Shown: positions 1 through 7,840, counted from the first letter of the stretch. The stretch: 10,662 nt of DNA from an uncultured Anaerotruncus sp. (GCA_910586875.1 CAJUJI010000103.1:1-10662); one strand, 5' to 3'. A program made the numbers and translations. Notes: generated from the letters alone by a model not told the origin.

Positions 1-23
1 AATATACATAGGAGGGCTTCCCA

Positions 24-671
24 ATGAATGTGCAAGCGCTGATCCCTGATTTTCTCGCATTGTGCCACCAGGTCCACGCGAAAGGGCTGACCAGCAGTTC
101 TGGCGGCAACATCAGCCAACGTTGCGGCGATCAAATACTCATCACCCCCTCTGGCCGCAGTCTCCAACTGCTAAAACCGGAGGATGTCGTTCTGATGAAG
201 CTGGATGGCAGCTATCGGTCTGAGAACGGCGGCATTCCTTCCAAAGAATGGAGGATGCACCTTTGCTGCTATACGCGCGAGGATGTGAACACCGTAATCC
301 ATGTACATAGCCCGAATGCAACCGCGATTTCCTGCCTGGAAAATGCAGATCCACAGTGCGCAATCCCTGTCTATACCCCCGGTTTTGGCGTGCGGGTTGG
401 ACGGCTGCCGATGCTGCCTTATCTGGTGAACGGTTCGGCAGAATTGGCTGATGCGGTGGCGAAGGTGATCGAATATCGGGATTCTGTGCTGTTGGCGAAT
501 CATGGACCCCTGGCGGTCGGCGCCACTGCGGAGGCCGCCCTCAACATCATTGAGGAGCTGGAGGAGGAAGCGCGGCTATACTTTATTTTGGGTGGCAAGG
601 GCCGCACGCTCACCCCTGAACAACAGGCGGACTTATATCCAATGGGACTGCGCCGCACCCCAAAACAATGA
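24..671 (+). CDS. Class II aldolase/adducin-family protein, L-fuculose-phosphate aldolase-like
   Basis: This is a 215-residue cytoplasmic zinc enzyme of the class II aldolase/adducin family. The family cleaves ketose 1-phosphates to dihydroxyacetone phosphate and an aldehyde (FucA, RhaD), or epimerises or decarboxylates related sugar phosphates (AraD, OtnC). Visible motifs are GGNIS (27-31) and TPSG (41-44), which bind phosphate in the family; E75 in PSKEWRMH; the zinc ligands H93 and H95 in HVHSPNATA; and H160 in LLANHGPLAVG. These match the Glu/His/His/His set of E. coli FucA, and the length equals FucA's. The start is set by AGGAGGG at 10-16, 7-8 nt before the ATG. The gene is complete, but its promoter is off the window. 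The kinase gene begins 12 bp after the stop, so the two are surely co-transcribed and probably act on the same sugar: kinase first, aldolase second. An epimerase or decarboxylase role cannot be excluded, because family members share these residues. Confidence 0.9.
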   Translation: MNVQALIPDFLALCHQVHAKGLTSSSGGNISQRCGDQILITPSGRSLQLLKPEDVVLMKLDGSYRSENGGIPSKEWRMHLCCYTREDVNTVIHVHSPNATAISCLENADPQCAIPVYTPGFGVRVGRLPMLPYLVNGSAELADAVAKVIEYRDSVLLANHGPLAVGATAEAALNIIEELEEEARLYFILGGKGRTLTPEQQADLYPMGLRRTPKQ

Positions 672-683
672 GGAGGCAACACA

Positions 684-2198
684 ATGGCAATCGATGAAAA
701 CACCCTACTGCTAGGTATTGATGTTGGCACAACCGGCACCAAATGCGCGCTATATAATCTTTCGGGAGAGATTGTCGCACATGCCTACCAGGAATATCAG
801 ATGCTTCATCCCCAGGAGGGCTGGACCGAGCAGGACCCCAACCGCTGGTGGAATGCGGTCCAGGCGGATTTGCAGAACTGCTTTGTGCGGCAGGGAATCG
901 ACAGCGGCCGCATCGCTGCAATTGGCGTTAGCTGCACCAATGCCTTGACCTTGGTGGATGCGCAAGGTGAGCCTGTTTACAATGCAATCGGACACCACGA
1001 CCTGCGCGCAGACCCGCAGCTTGCCTGGCTACAGGAGCATGTCGGGGAGGATTTGGTTTTTCGTGTCACCGCCAACAAGCTGGGAAAAGGGACCTTCTGC
1101 TTGCCATCGCTGCGCTGGCTGATCGATAACCGCCCCGAGCTGGTGGAGCGCGCCCACAAACTGTTGATGCCAAGTGGTTTTATTATTCATAAGCTAACAG
1201 GGGAGTGGTCGATGAATCGCCCGCGCACCAGCTTGACCAGCATGGCGGATATCCGCACCGGCGAATGGTCCATGGAGATTGTCGAGAAGGCACAGGTCCC
1301 CGCGCGGCTGCTGCCAAAGCCATATAGCTCCTGTGAAATTGTAGCAGGTGTCAGCAAAGCCGCCGCAGCGCTCACCGGTTTGCGGGAGGGCACCCCTGTT
1401 GTGGCAGGATGTCTGGATACTGCTGTTGCAACCGCTGCCGCAGGCGCTACCGAACCAGGTGACGCCGCCTTCACGCTAGGAAGCTGCGGGCGGGTCTGCT
1501 GTATCAGCAGCGAGCCGGTGTTTGATAAGCGGCTGCTCAATATCCGCAGTCCGTTTGATGGGCGCTATACCATCGTGCAATCAACCGATAACGCAGGCAT
1601 TTCCTTGCGTTGGTTCCGCGATGTGTTTGGAGATGCGGTGCTCGCCGATGCGCAAAAGGCAGGCTTGGGAATTTACCCCTACTTTGACCGGCTTGCCCAG
1701 GCTGCTCCTGCGGGTGCAGGCGGGCTGCTATACCTGCCATATCTGGCCGGTGAAAAGGCGCCGATCTGGGACCCGCGTGCGCGCGGCGTATTTTTCGGCA
1801 TGGGACTGGGAACCGGCTATGGCGAGTTTGTGCGCGCGGTGATGGAGGGGGTCGCCTTCTCTCTGCGGGAGTGCATGGAGCTGATGCCAAATGCGTCCGA
1901 CCGCACAAGTCCGATTCCAATTGGCGGCGGCGTGGCCAATAGCCAGGTCTGGTGCCAGATTCTGGCGGATGTGCTGGATCGCACGGTCATTCAGCTGCGT
2001 TCCAATGAAACCGAAACGCTAGGTGATGTCATCATCGCCGCACAGGGAATCGGTCTGACACAAATCCCGCCAAGCTTTGGCAAGCAGCTTGCAAAGAGCG
2101 GCCGTCTGCTCGCGCCGAACCCAGCGGTTACTGCGCTTTATGATGAGCAGTTTGCGCGCTATAAAAAGCTGTATCGTCAGCTGAAAGAATTGTTTTAA
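684..2198 (+). CDS. FGGY-family carbohydrate kinase, xylulokinase-like
   Basis: This 504-residue ATP-dependent sugar kinase has the usual FGGY length. In order it shows the N-terminal phosphate-binding loop DVGTTGTK (13-20); QEGWTEQDP (44-52), typical of xylulokinase-like members; a sugar-contact segment GHHDLRAD (103-110); GCLDTAVATAAAGA (242-255), with D245 in the position of the catalytic base; LPYLAGEKAPIWDPRARG (351-368); and the C-terminal GGGVANSQVWCQILADV signature (414-430). The start is fixed by AGGAGG at 671-676, which overlaps the aldolase stop and lies 7 nt from the ATG. Pairing with a class II aldolase is the arrangement of fucose, rhamnose and ribulose pathways, so the substrate is probably a ketose whose phosphate the aldolase processes. 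The sugar cannot be named. The usual tryptophan of the W-x-D-x-R motif in xylulokinases is replaced by His (HHDLR), which may indicate a different substrate. The gene ends 43 bp before a strong terminator. Confidence 0.92.
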   Translation: MAIDENTLLLGIDVGTTGTKCALYNLSGEIVAHAYQEYQMLHPQEGWTEQDPNRWWNAVQADLQNCFVRQGIDSGRIAAIGVSCTNALTLVDAQGEPVYNAIGHHDLRADPQLAWLQEHVGEDLVFRVTANKLGKGTFCLPSLRWLIDNRPELVERAHKLLMPSGFIIHKLTGEWSMNRPRTSLTSMADIRTGEWSMEIVEKAQVPARLLPKPYSSCEIVAGVSKAAAALTGLREGTPVVAGCLDTAVATAAAGATEPGDAAFTLGSCGRVCCISSEPVFDKRLLNIRSPFDGRYTIVQSTDNAGISLRWFRDVFGDAVLADAQKAGLGIYPYFDRLAQAAPAGAGGLLYLPYLAGEKAPIWDPRARGVFFGMGLGTGYGEFVRAVMEGVAFSLRECMELMPNASDRTSPIPIGGGVANSQVWCQILADVLDRTVIQLRSNETETLGDVIIAAQGIGLTQIPPSFGKQLAKSGRLLAPNPAVTALYDEQFARYKKLYRQLKELF

Positions 2199-2241
2199 CA
2201 ATAGTAATCGCAGGGTCCAGAGGTAGCGTTCCTGGTCATAT

Positions 2242-2269
2242 AAAAAAAGCCCCTTTTGGGGCTTTTTTT
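2242..2269. terminator. Bidirectional rho-independent terminator
   Basis: AGCCCC-TTTT-GGGGCT forms a perfect GC-rich stem with a 4-nt loop. It is flanked by seven A on one side and eight T on the other, so it works in both directions. It lies between the stop of the kinase gene (2198) and the stop of the F-type ATPase gene (2304), and serves both convergent operons. Confidence 0.95.
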
Positions 2270-2303
2270 TGCGCAAAACGCAGCTTTCTTCAAATGTGTG
2301 CTG

Positions 2304-3182
2304 TCACCCGCTATAAACCCAATGCCCGCGTTCCTGTTCGATTAACCGCCCGTTTTCCGGCAGCTGTTCTGGGTTGTATTCCAGGATGACCCTTTGCCGT
2401 TCACGCAGCGGGTCGGCGATTGGAGCCGCCGAAAGCAGTGCCTTAGTATACGGATGTTGCGGAGACTGAAACAAGGCTTGCGTTTGTGCGAGCTCCACCA
2501 TCCGCCCACGCAGCAGAACGCCGACCCTGTCGCAGAGATGCCGCACGACCGGCAGATCATGTGCAATCAGCAGAAAAGCAAAGCCATACTCCCGTTGCAG
2601 CTGCCCAAATAGATTGATGATCTGTGCCTGAATCGAAAGGTCCAGCGATGCAACCGGTTCATCTGCAACAAGCAGCTTTGGATGCACCGCGATGCTTCTG
2701 GCGATTGCCACCCGCTGGCGCTGTCCGCCCGAAAGCTCCCCCGGCCGTTTATCAAGAAATGCTGCCTCCAACCCGACCTGTGCGAGCAACTCCTGTACCC
2801 TGCGCCCCAGCAAAGGTCCATTTTTTACAAGCCGGAAGACGCGAAGCGGCTCCGCTACGATGTCGCATACCCGCATGTACGGGTTGAGCGCGGCCGCGGA
2901 ATCTTGGAAGATCATCTGGAGATTGCGCTGTCTCCAGCTTTTTGCAAGATGTGCGGGTTGTCCATGATAAAGGATCTGGCCGCTGGTTGGAGGGTAAAGC
3001 CCCATAATGGTCCGTGCGATGGTGGACTTTCCGCTGCCGCTTTCTCCCACCAGGCCAAAGATTTCCCCCTCATGAAGCTGAAAGCTCACGCCATCCACCG
3101 CACGCACGGTCGAACCTGCACCGATTGAAAAAAATTTCCGCAATTTGTTTATCTCCAGCAAAGGCGCACTGATGTCACTCAT
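2304..3182 (-). CDS. ABC transporter ATP-binding protein, OppF/DppF type
   Basis: This 292-residue cytoplasmic ATPase is the second nucleotide-binding subunit of an oligopeptide/nickel-type importer. It shows Walker A GESGSGKS (46-53), a Q-loop at Q93 (MIFQDS), the signature LSGGQRQRVA (150-159), Walker B LLVADEP (170-176) and the switch His H208 (LLIAHD). It also has PQHPYTKALLSA (241-252), typical of the OppF/DppF C-terminal region. An ATG 15 nt upstream (3197) is in frame. The start at 3182 is preferred because GGAGG at 3191-3195 lies 8 nt before it, and because it forms an ATGA overlap with the stop of the D-type gene, implying translational coupling. The upstream ATG overlaps that same Shine-Dalgarno and has none of its own. 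The C-terminus ends in HWVYSG and lacks the Cys-containing tail seen in many DppF proteins. This is the last gene of the operon. Confidence 0.93.
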   Translation of the reverse strand: MSDISAPLLEINKLRKFFSIGAGSTVRAVDGVSFQLHEGEIFGLVGESGSGKSTIARTIMGLYPPTSGQILYHGQPAHLAKSWRQRNLQMIFQDSAAALNPYMRVCDIVAEPLRVFRLVKNGPLLGRRVQELLAQVGLEAAFLDKRPGELSGGQRQRVAIARSIAVHPKLLVADEPVASLDLSIQAQIINLFGQLQREYGFAFLLIAHDLPVVRHLCDRVGVLLRGRMVELAQTQALFQSPQHPYTKALLSAAPIADPLRERQRVILEYNPEQLPENGRLIEQERGHWVYSG

Positions 3183-4189
3183 TCCTGTGCCCTCCATGGC
3201 TGGATGGGCGGCGTCACCTTTGGCGCACGCGGGTCGAGCAGCCAGGTTGCGGCGCTGTGCGTCGGGGTTATCTGGAACATCGGCGGTTCCTCCTCATAGT
3301 CAATTTCCAGCGCGTAGCGGTTTCGAGGTGCGAACGGGTCTGCTCGGATCTCGCCCAGCAGCACCGGCGGCAAGCCCGGAATGCTGGGCAGCGGCTCACC
3401 TTTGGGCGTGTTGTCCGGACGGGCAGCAAGCAGTCCCCAGGTATACGGGTGGCGCGGGTCGTAAAAGATCTCCTCAGCGGTGCCAATCTCGACAATCCGC
3501 CCTGCATACATCACCGCCACCCGATCGGCGATGCGTGCCACCACCCCCAGATCATGCGAGATCAGCACGATGCCCAGCTGCATACTCCGGCGGACATCCA
3601 ACAGCAGATCCAGTATTTTTGCCTGAACGGTAACATCAAGCGCGGTGGTCGGCTCATCGGCAAACAGCACCTTAGGGCGGCAGGCCAGCGCAATTGCCAA
3701 CACGCACCGCTGCCGCATTCCGCCCGAAAAGAAATGCGGCTGTAATCCGAAGCGCTGTTCGGGCTGTGCAATCCCCACCAGCGCCAACAGCTCCAATGCG
3801 CGTTGCTTTGCAGCCTGTTTGCTGATTTTCTCATGCTGCAAAACCGCCTCCATCAGCTGTTTGCCCACCGGAATTGTCGGATTCAAGGCGGCCATCGGGT
3901 CCTGGAACACCATTGCTGCACTGCGTCCCCGCAATCTGCGCATCTGCCGGTCGGTGTAGTGGGTGATTTCCTCTCCATCCAGGAAAACGGCGCCGGATAT
4001 GATCCTTGCATGATTGGGCAGCAGTTTGAGGATGGATTTACAAAGTACCGTTTTACCGCAGCCGGACTCTCCTACAATTGCGAGGATCTCGCCCTGCTCC
4101 AGTGAGAGGTCCACCTGCCGGACCGCTTGCAGTTCGCCCTGTGGCGTGCAGAAGCTCAGGGAGTAGTTCTGTAGCTGTAGGACCGGCAT
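3179..4189 (-). CDS. ABC transporter ATP-binding protein, OppD/DppD type
   Basis: This 336-residue ATPase is the partner of the F-type subunit. It has Walker A GESGCGKT (40-47), a Q-loop at Q96 (MVFQDP), the signature FSGGMRQR (154-161, with Met in place of the usual Gln), Walker B VLFADEP (174-180) and H212 (LISHD). The length and the C-terminal extension (IPGLPP, 270-275; PFAPRN, 285-290; THSAATWLLDPRAPKV, 310-325) are those of the D subunit. In many relatives the tail carries a cluster of Cys (CPFxPRC...C). Here the matching positions are D, N and D, a Cys-less form I associate with Firmicute OppD/AmiE-like proteins. The start is fixed by GGAGG at 4197-4201, 7 nt upstream. The gene follows the binding-protein gene by 43 bp and overlaps the next gene by 4 bp (ATGA). 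Confidence 0.94.
   Translation of the reverse strand: MPVLQLQNYSLSFCTPQGELQAVRQVDLSLEQGEILAIVGESGCGKTVLCKSILKLLPNHARIISGAVFLDGEEITHYTDRQMRRLRGRSAAMVFQDPMAALNPTIPVGKQLMEAVLQHEKISKQAAKQRALELLALVGIAQPEQRFGLQPHFFSGGMRQRCVLAIALACRPKVLFADEPTTALDVTVQAKILDLLLDVRRSMQLGIVLISHDLGVVARIADRVAVMYAGRIVEIGTAEEIFYDPRHPYTWGLLAARPDNTPKGEPLPSIPGLPPVLLGEIRADPFAPRNRYALEIDYEEEPPMFQITPTHSAATWLLDPRAPKVTPPIQPWRAQE
3191..3195 (-). promoter_or_regulatory. Ribosome binding site deciding the F-type ATPase start
   Basis: GGAGG lies inside the end of the D-type ATPase gene, 8 nt before the ATG at 3182. It makes the ATG at 3182 the likely start and the in-frame ATG at 3197 unlikely, because that codon overlaps the site itself. 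Confidence 0.8.
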
Positions 4190-4232
4190 TTTTCATCCTC
4201 CTTTTCCTGTAATTTGTCGGCGATGGCAGCGA

Positions 4233-5777
4233 TTATCTTTGCAGCGTCCAATCCTCTATATTCCACATGACCCCTACCGCATGATGTCCCAGCACCCGCG
4301 CAGGGTCAAGCCCTTCCAACCCTGTGATGCTGACATAGTTGCCCTCCAAAAACGCAATCGGTAGAATACCGGGCTGCTGTGCGTAAGCCAGCTCGAACGC
4401 CTGATAAGCCTGCTTTCGCGCCTGTTCGGTTGTTGCGTGCCGTCCCTGAGCGAGCAGCGTGTCCACCTGTGGGTTGGAGTATGCCATATTGTTGCCGCTG
4501 GCGCCGGTCACATAATTTGAGTAAAGCATATCCGCATCGAACGGGGTGGCATATCCGGAGAGGAACCCATGATACCCCGCATTCCAATCGAATCGGGTCA
4601 CCAGTGCAACCTCCATTTCAACCCCTGCCGTGCGCAGCATAGAAGCGCAAATATTTGCGATATCCACCCGCTCTTCTTCGTAATCGCGCACCTGAATGAT
4701 AAAGTGAAAGCGCTCTCCATTTCGCTGATAAATGCCGTCCTCGCCCTTTGCCCAGCCCAGCTTTTCCATCTCCTGTGCAAATTGCTTCAGGTCGTAAGGG
4801 TAGAGGTCGGCTGCAAGGTTGCCCCCATAGCGGTTGAGCTGGATGGGGCTGTAGGCAGGAACACCGCGGCCACCTAAAATGCTGTCGACGATCGCTTGCT
4901 TATCCAGCGCGTAGTTCAGCACACCGACCGAGTCACTGTTGCGCTGCCAAAATTCGGTTCGAAAATCCATTGAAATCGCGCGGCAGTCGGCTGTTGCAAA
5001 GTCAATATTCTGAAACGCGGCATTGTCGCGGAACTGCTGCGCATAATTGGCGTTCAGCCAGGCAAGGTCCGCCTCACCGGATTGCAGCATAGCGGCCTTG
5101 GTGCTTTCCACCGCGACGGTTTTGTAGACGAGCTGTTCGATGTTTGGCACCTTGCCGTAATAATCGTTGTTTCGTTCCAGGAGAATTGTACCACCGGCCG
5201 TGTCCCATTCAACAAACCGGAACCGGCCGGTGCCAATCGGGTGGTGGTTCAAGGGGGCGGTATTGAGATCCTGCCCCTCAACCAGATGGCGGGGCAGAAT
5301 GCCGATTGTAAAATAGCCGAGCATCGCCGCATTCGGCTGGGCCAGCGTGAAAACGACCGTTTTTGCATCAGGGACAGAGATTTCTGCGAGGTCCTCGTAA
5401 TCGCTGGTGATGCTGGCCGAGAGCGATTCATCCTTCCTCAGCAGTTCATAGGTATAGGCCACGTCCGATGCGGTGAAAGCTGTGCCATCGTGCCATTTGA
5501 CGCCGTCGCGCAGATGAAAGGTATAGGTCAGCGTTTCCGGCTGGTATTCGTACTGCGCCGCAAGGTCACAGACGGGGATTCCATCCCGATCATATTTCAT
5601 TAAACCGGAAAAAATCAGCGCTGGAACTTCGTCTTGGTTGTTCAGGATGGGGTTGATGGTGCTGACAGATTCTCCGGCATACACCAATGTGTGATGGGCT
5701 GGCGTGCGCTGCTGCTGTCCTGCACATGCGGACAGCAATACCGCCAATGCAAGCGACATCAGTTGTTTAGCTTTCAT
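4233..5777 (-). CDS. Lipoprotein solute-binding protein, SBP_bac_5 (OppA/DppA/NikA) family
   Basis: This 514-residue receptor captures substrate outside the membrane and delivers it to the two permeases. The start at 5777 is chosen because AGGAGG lies at 5787-5792 with a 9-nt spacer and because the frame then opens with a lipoprotein signal peptide: KAK, a hydrophobic run, then the lipobox LLSAC with Cys18 as the lipidated residue. In-frame codons further upstream would run into the preceding permease gene and spoil the signal. Family hallmarks are LRDGVKWHDGTAFTASDV (89-106, the family's conserved segment), HPIGTGRFRFVEW, and near the end NMAYSNPQVDTLL. The DYPDP-like substrate segment of peptide-binding members appears here as PFDAD, so the ligand is uncertain: peptides, nickel chelates, metallophores and oligosaccharides are all carried by this family. 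It sits in the middle of the operon, between permease C and the D-type ATPase. Confidence 0.93.
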   Translation of the reverse strand: MKAKQLMSLALAVLLSACAGQQQRTPAHHTLVYAGESVSTINPILNNQDEVPALIFSGLMKYDRDGIPVCDLAAQYEYQPETLTYTFHLRDGVKWHDGTAFTASDVAYTYELLRKDESLSASITSDYEDLAEISVPDAKTVVFTLAQPNAAMLGYFTIGILPRHLVEGQDLNTAPLNHHPIGTGRFRFVEWDTAGGTILLERNNDYYGKVPNIEQLVYKTVAVESTKAAMLQSGEADLAWLNANYAQQFRDNAAFQNIDFATADCRAISMDFRTEFWQRNSDSVGVLNYALDKQAIVDSILGGRGVPAYSPIQLNRYGGNLAADLYPYDLKQFAQEMEKLGWAKGEDGIYQRNGERFHFIIQVRDYEEERVDIANICASMLRTAGVEMEVALVTRFDWNAGYHGFLSGYATPFDADMLYSNYVTGASGNNMAYSNPQVDTLLAQGRHATTEQARKQAYQAFELAYAQQPGILPIAFLEGNYVSITGLEGLDPARVLGHHAVGVMWNIEDWTLQR

Positions 5778-5797
5778 GTTAGAACGCCTCCTGTTCT

Positions 5798-6694
5798 TTA
5801 AAGATTGCTGCATGAGGAATGAATTTCTTTTCGGAAATAGTTGCCGATGCTGGTGATACAGCCGATGGTTGCCAACAAAAAGATTCCAGGAATCACAATC
5901 ACCCACCAGGTATTCAGCAGCAAGGCGCGGTTTGCCAGTGAAAGCATACTCCCCCAGGAAACGACCTCGACCGGAAGTCCCAACCCTAGAAAGCTCAAGG
6001 TGGATTCCATCGAGATACTCAAGCTGACGCTGGAGATGATCGGGAACAGGATGGTAGGGAGCAGGTTTGGCAACAGGTATACCAGCAGTAGCCGGTCAAA
6101 GCGTACCCCCATGTAGCGGGCGGCAAGCAGATATTCACAGCTGCGGATGCGGCGCACCTCACTGCGCACCAGCCGCGCGAGATCAAACCAGCCGGTTATC
6201 CCGATCAGCAGCGCCAGGGTGAAGCTGTTATGCTTTGGCACCACCGCGCCCAGCAGCAGTACCAACAGCAGCTGTGGAATGCTGTTCATCAGCTCGACCA
6301 TTCGCATCAGCACCGCGTCAATCCGTTCGCTTGCCAGTCCGCTGACACAGCCGTACACAATTCCGATGACCGAAATAATCGACATACCCATCAGCCCAAC
6401 CGCGATGGATACACGCCCGCCGTACCAGATCATCGCGTATAAGTCCCGCCCCAAAGCGTCGGTCCCAAAATAAAAGATGCGGCTGGGCGGCTCGTTGAGG
6501 CTGTCCAAATAGAATGCCTGAGGGTCGTGGTTTACCAGCAACGGCGCGAATAGGCAGCCCAGTATCACTGACGTCAGTAGGAGCAGAGAAACGATAGGGA
6601 GGCGCTTTGCACGCTTGTGATGTGGTGCGCTTGGCGCAGCCTTTTGCCAGCCGGCCCCCACAACGCGAAAGCGGCTGTCCTTTATTTCTGCCAT
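5798..6694 (-). CDS. ABC transporter permease, OppC/DppC type
   Basis: This 298-residue integral membrane subunit has a basic cytoplasmic N-terminus (HHKRAKR, 25-31), a first membrane helix (about 33-55), then FGTDALGRDLYAMIWYGGR (76-94), the segment that marks C-type permeases of the oligopeptide/nickel family. Several further helices follow, with the EAA loop EYLLAARYMG (187-196) that docks on the ATPase and FLGLGLP (235-241). The length is normal. The start is fixed by GGAGG at 6702-6706, 7 nt before the ATG, and lies inside the end of the preceding permease gene (13-nt overlap, different frame). The stop is 20 bp before the ATG of the binding-protein gene. No missing residues or breaks were seen. 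Confidence 0.94.
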   Translation of the reverse strand: MAEIKDSRFRVVGAGWQKAAPSAPHHKRAKRLPIVSLLLLTSVILGCLFAPLLVNHDPQAFYLDSLNEPPSRIFYFGTDALGRDLYAMIWYGGRVSIAVGLMGMSIISVIGIVYGCVSGLASERIDAVLMRMVELMNSIPQLLLVLLLGAVVPKHNSFTLALLIGITGWFDLARLVRSEVRRIRSCEYLLAARYMGVRFDRLLLVYLLPNLLPTILFPIISSVSLSISMESTLSFLGLGLPVEVVSWGSMLSLANRALLLNTWWVIVIPGIFLLATIGCITSIGNYFRKEIHSSCSNL

Positions 6695-7677
6695 ACGCTT
6701 CCCTCCGTTTCGTTTATCCGTGGGTCCAGCAGTGCGTTGAGTGCTTGTGCCGCCATACTGCTAAGAATGACCAAAACACCGGTCATTAAAACCAACAGCA
6801 TCAGCAGATTGTAGTCGTGATATTTTGCACTTTCAACCGAGAGTGAGCCCAGTCCTGGATAATGGAACACCGATTCTACAACATAGGTGCCGCTGAGCAC
6901 ATGCGGGATGGAAATTGCCATCATATTGACAATTGTAGGTGCAGCATTGCGCAGACAGTGTGCCCACAAAATGCGGCTGCGGGAAAGGCCCTTCGCCTTT
7001 GCCAACAGCACATAATCCTTGCGCACCTCATCCAAAAGCCGGTTGCGAATCATGTAGGCGTAATACCATAGATGGCTTGCCACCATAGTCGTCAACGGCA
7101 AGATCAGGTGCTGGAGCCGGTTGAGCAGATCGCCGGATTTGCCGATATCATAGGCGCCGCTGCTGGGTAGCAGCCGGAGGTTGACGCCCAGCAGCAGCAC
7201 CAACAGCACCCCCAGCCAAAAGGAGGGCAGACAATACAGCGCTGTACCAATCCGGCAGATGGTGCGATCTATCCAGGTATCCTCATAAAAAGCGCAGAGC
7301 ATCGCCAGTAAAATGGCCAGCGCGAACATCAAAAGGTAAGCGGTACCGCCCAACAGCAGGGTGTTGCCGATGAGCGGGGAGACGACCCCCCAAACGGGCA
7401 GCTTGTAACGCAGGGATAATCCCAGCTCCCCATGTAGCAGGCCGGTGATCCAGCGGATGTACTGGACAAAAAGCGAGTCGTCCAGCCCTAACCGCGCGCG
7501 GGCCGCTGCCAGCTCTTGTGCGTTCATCCATTCTACCGCGTCGCCATAAAAGGACTCAAGCGGGTCGCCAGGAGCCAGCCGCGCAAAATAAAAGGCAGCT
7601 ACCGAAAGCAGCAGTAGCGAACCGAAGAAGCCTGCCAGCCGCCACGCGAGCTTTTTTAGAAAGGCGCTTTTTTGCAA
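6682..7677 (-). CDS. ABC transporter permease, OppB/DppB type (TTG start)
   Basis: This first gene of the importer operon encodes a 331-residue membrane subunit. It has an N-terminal helix (about 15-33), the B-type hallmark APGDPLESFYG (35-45), LGLDDSLFVQYIRW (63-76), GELGLSLR (83-90), the EAA loop DYVLLAKAKG (221-230), YPGLG (273-277) and LDPRI (317-321) near the C-terminus. The start is TTG at 7677, because GGAGG (7685-7689) lies 7 nt before it and the protein then begins just ahead of the first helix, as in the family. An in-frame ATG at 7767 would add 30 residues that include an odd hydrophobic stretch, and it has no Shine-Dalgarno. The gene overlaps the C-type permease gene by 13 nt. Transcription starts about 155 nt upstream at a strong sigma-A promoter. 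Confidence 0.9.
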   Translation of the reverse strand: MQKSAFLKKLAWRLAGFFGSLLLLSVAAFYFARLAPGDPLESFYGDAVEWMNAQELAAARARLGLDDSLFVQYIRWITGLLHGELGLSLRYKLPVWGVVSPLIGNTLLLGGTAYLLMFALAILLAMLCAFYEDTWIDRTICRIGTALYCLPSFWLGVLLVLLLGVNLRLLPSSGAYDIGKSGDLLNRLQHLILPLTTMVASHLWYYAYMIRNRLLDEVRKDYVLLAKAKGLSRSRILWAHCLRNAAPTIVNMMAISIPHVLSGTYVVESVFHYPGLGSLSVESAKYHDYNLLMLLVLMTGVLVILSSMAAQALNALLDPRINETEGSVWQK

Positions 7678-7684
7678 TACAATT

Positions 7685-7689
7685 CCTCC
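7685..7689 (-). promoter_or_regulatory. Ribosome binding site selecting a TTG start
   Basis: GGAGG lies 7 nt before TTG (7677-7675). No ATG or GTG is suitably spaced from it, so it decides the start of the B-type permease gene. A TTG start at the head of the operon would be expected to lower translation initiation relative to ATG. Confidence 0.8.
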
Positions 7690-7781
7690 ATCACACAGCA
7701 GGGAACAGAAAAAGCCGTCCTGTGAGTATACCACCCGCAAGACGACTTCCAGCCATCCAAATACCATTGATTTTCTGTGTT

Positions 7782-7833
7782 GTTCTATCCACTAACCGCC
7801 TTCTGGCGCGTCTGCATCTTCCTGATACAGAAC
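7782..7833 (-). other. Predicted 5'-terminal stem-loop in the importer mRNA leader
   Basis: Read on the - strand, GTTCT(GT)ATC (7833-7824) can pair with GATAGAAC (7789-7782), with the GT bulged. Inside lies a small hairpin CGCC-AGAA-GGCG (7808-7797). The outer arm begins at about +1 to +2 of the transcript predicted from the promoter. This may protect the mRNA or be a regulatory fold. No known riboswitch class was recognised. The pairing was found by eye and no energy calculation was made. Confidence 0.35.
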
Positions 7834-7840
7834 TCTATTA

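Noticed and set aside
2682..3128. Long + strand open frames opposite the ATPase and binding-protein genes (also 3145-3633, 3257-3745, 5082-5603)
   Set aside because: They are antisense to genes with clear family motifs, lack Shine-Dalgarno sites, and their translations show no recognisable domain.
5778..5906. N-terminal extension of the binding protein from ATG 5906
   Set aside because: It would overlap the end of the C-type permease gene and place the lipoprotein signal 43 residues into the protein. AGGAGG at 5787-5792 supports 5777.
7678..7767. N-terminal extension of the B-type permease from ATG 7767
   Set aside because: There is no Shine-Dalgarno before it. The extension is unlike family members, while TTG 7677 has a well-placed GGAGG.
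7785..7817. Ten-codon leader peptide (ATG CAG ... TAG) in the importer leader
   Set aside because: The nearest AGGA is only 2 nt from the ATG, and the peptide has no run of a regulatory amino acid. An ORF this short is expected by chance.
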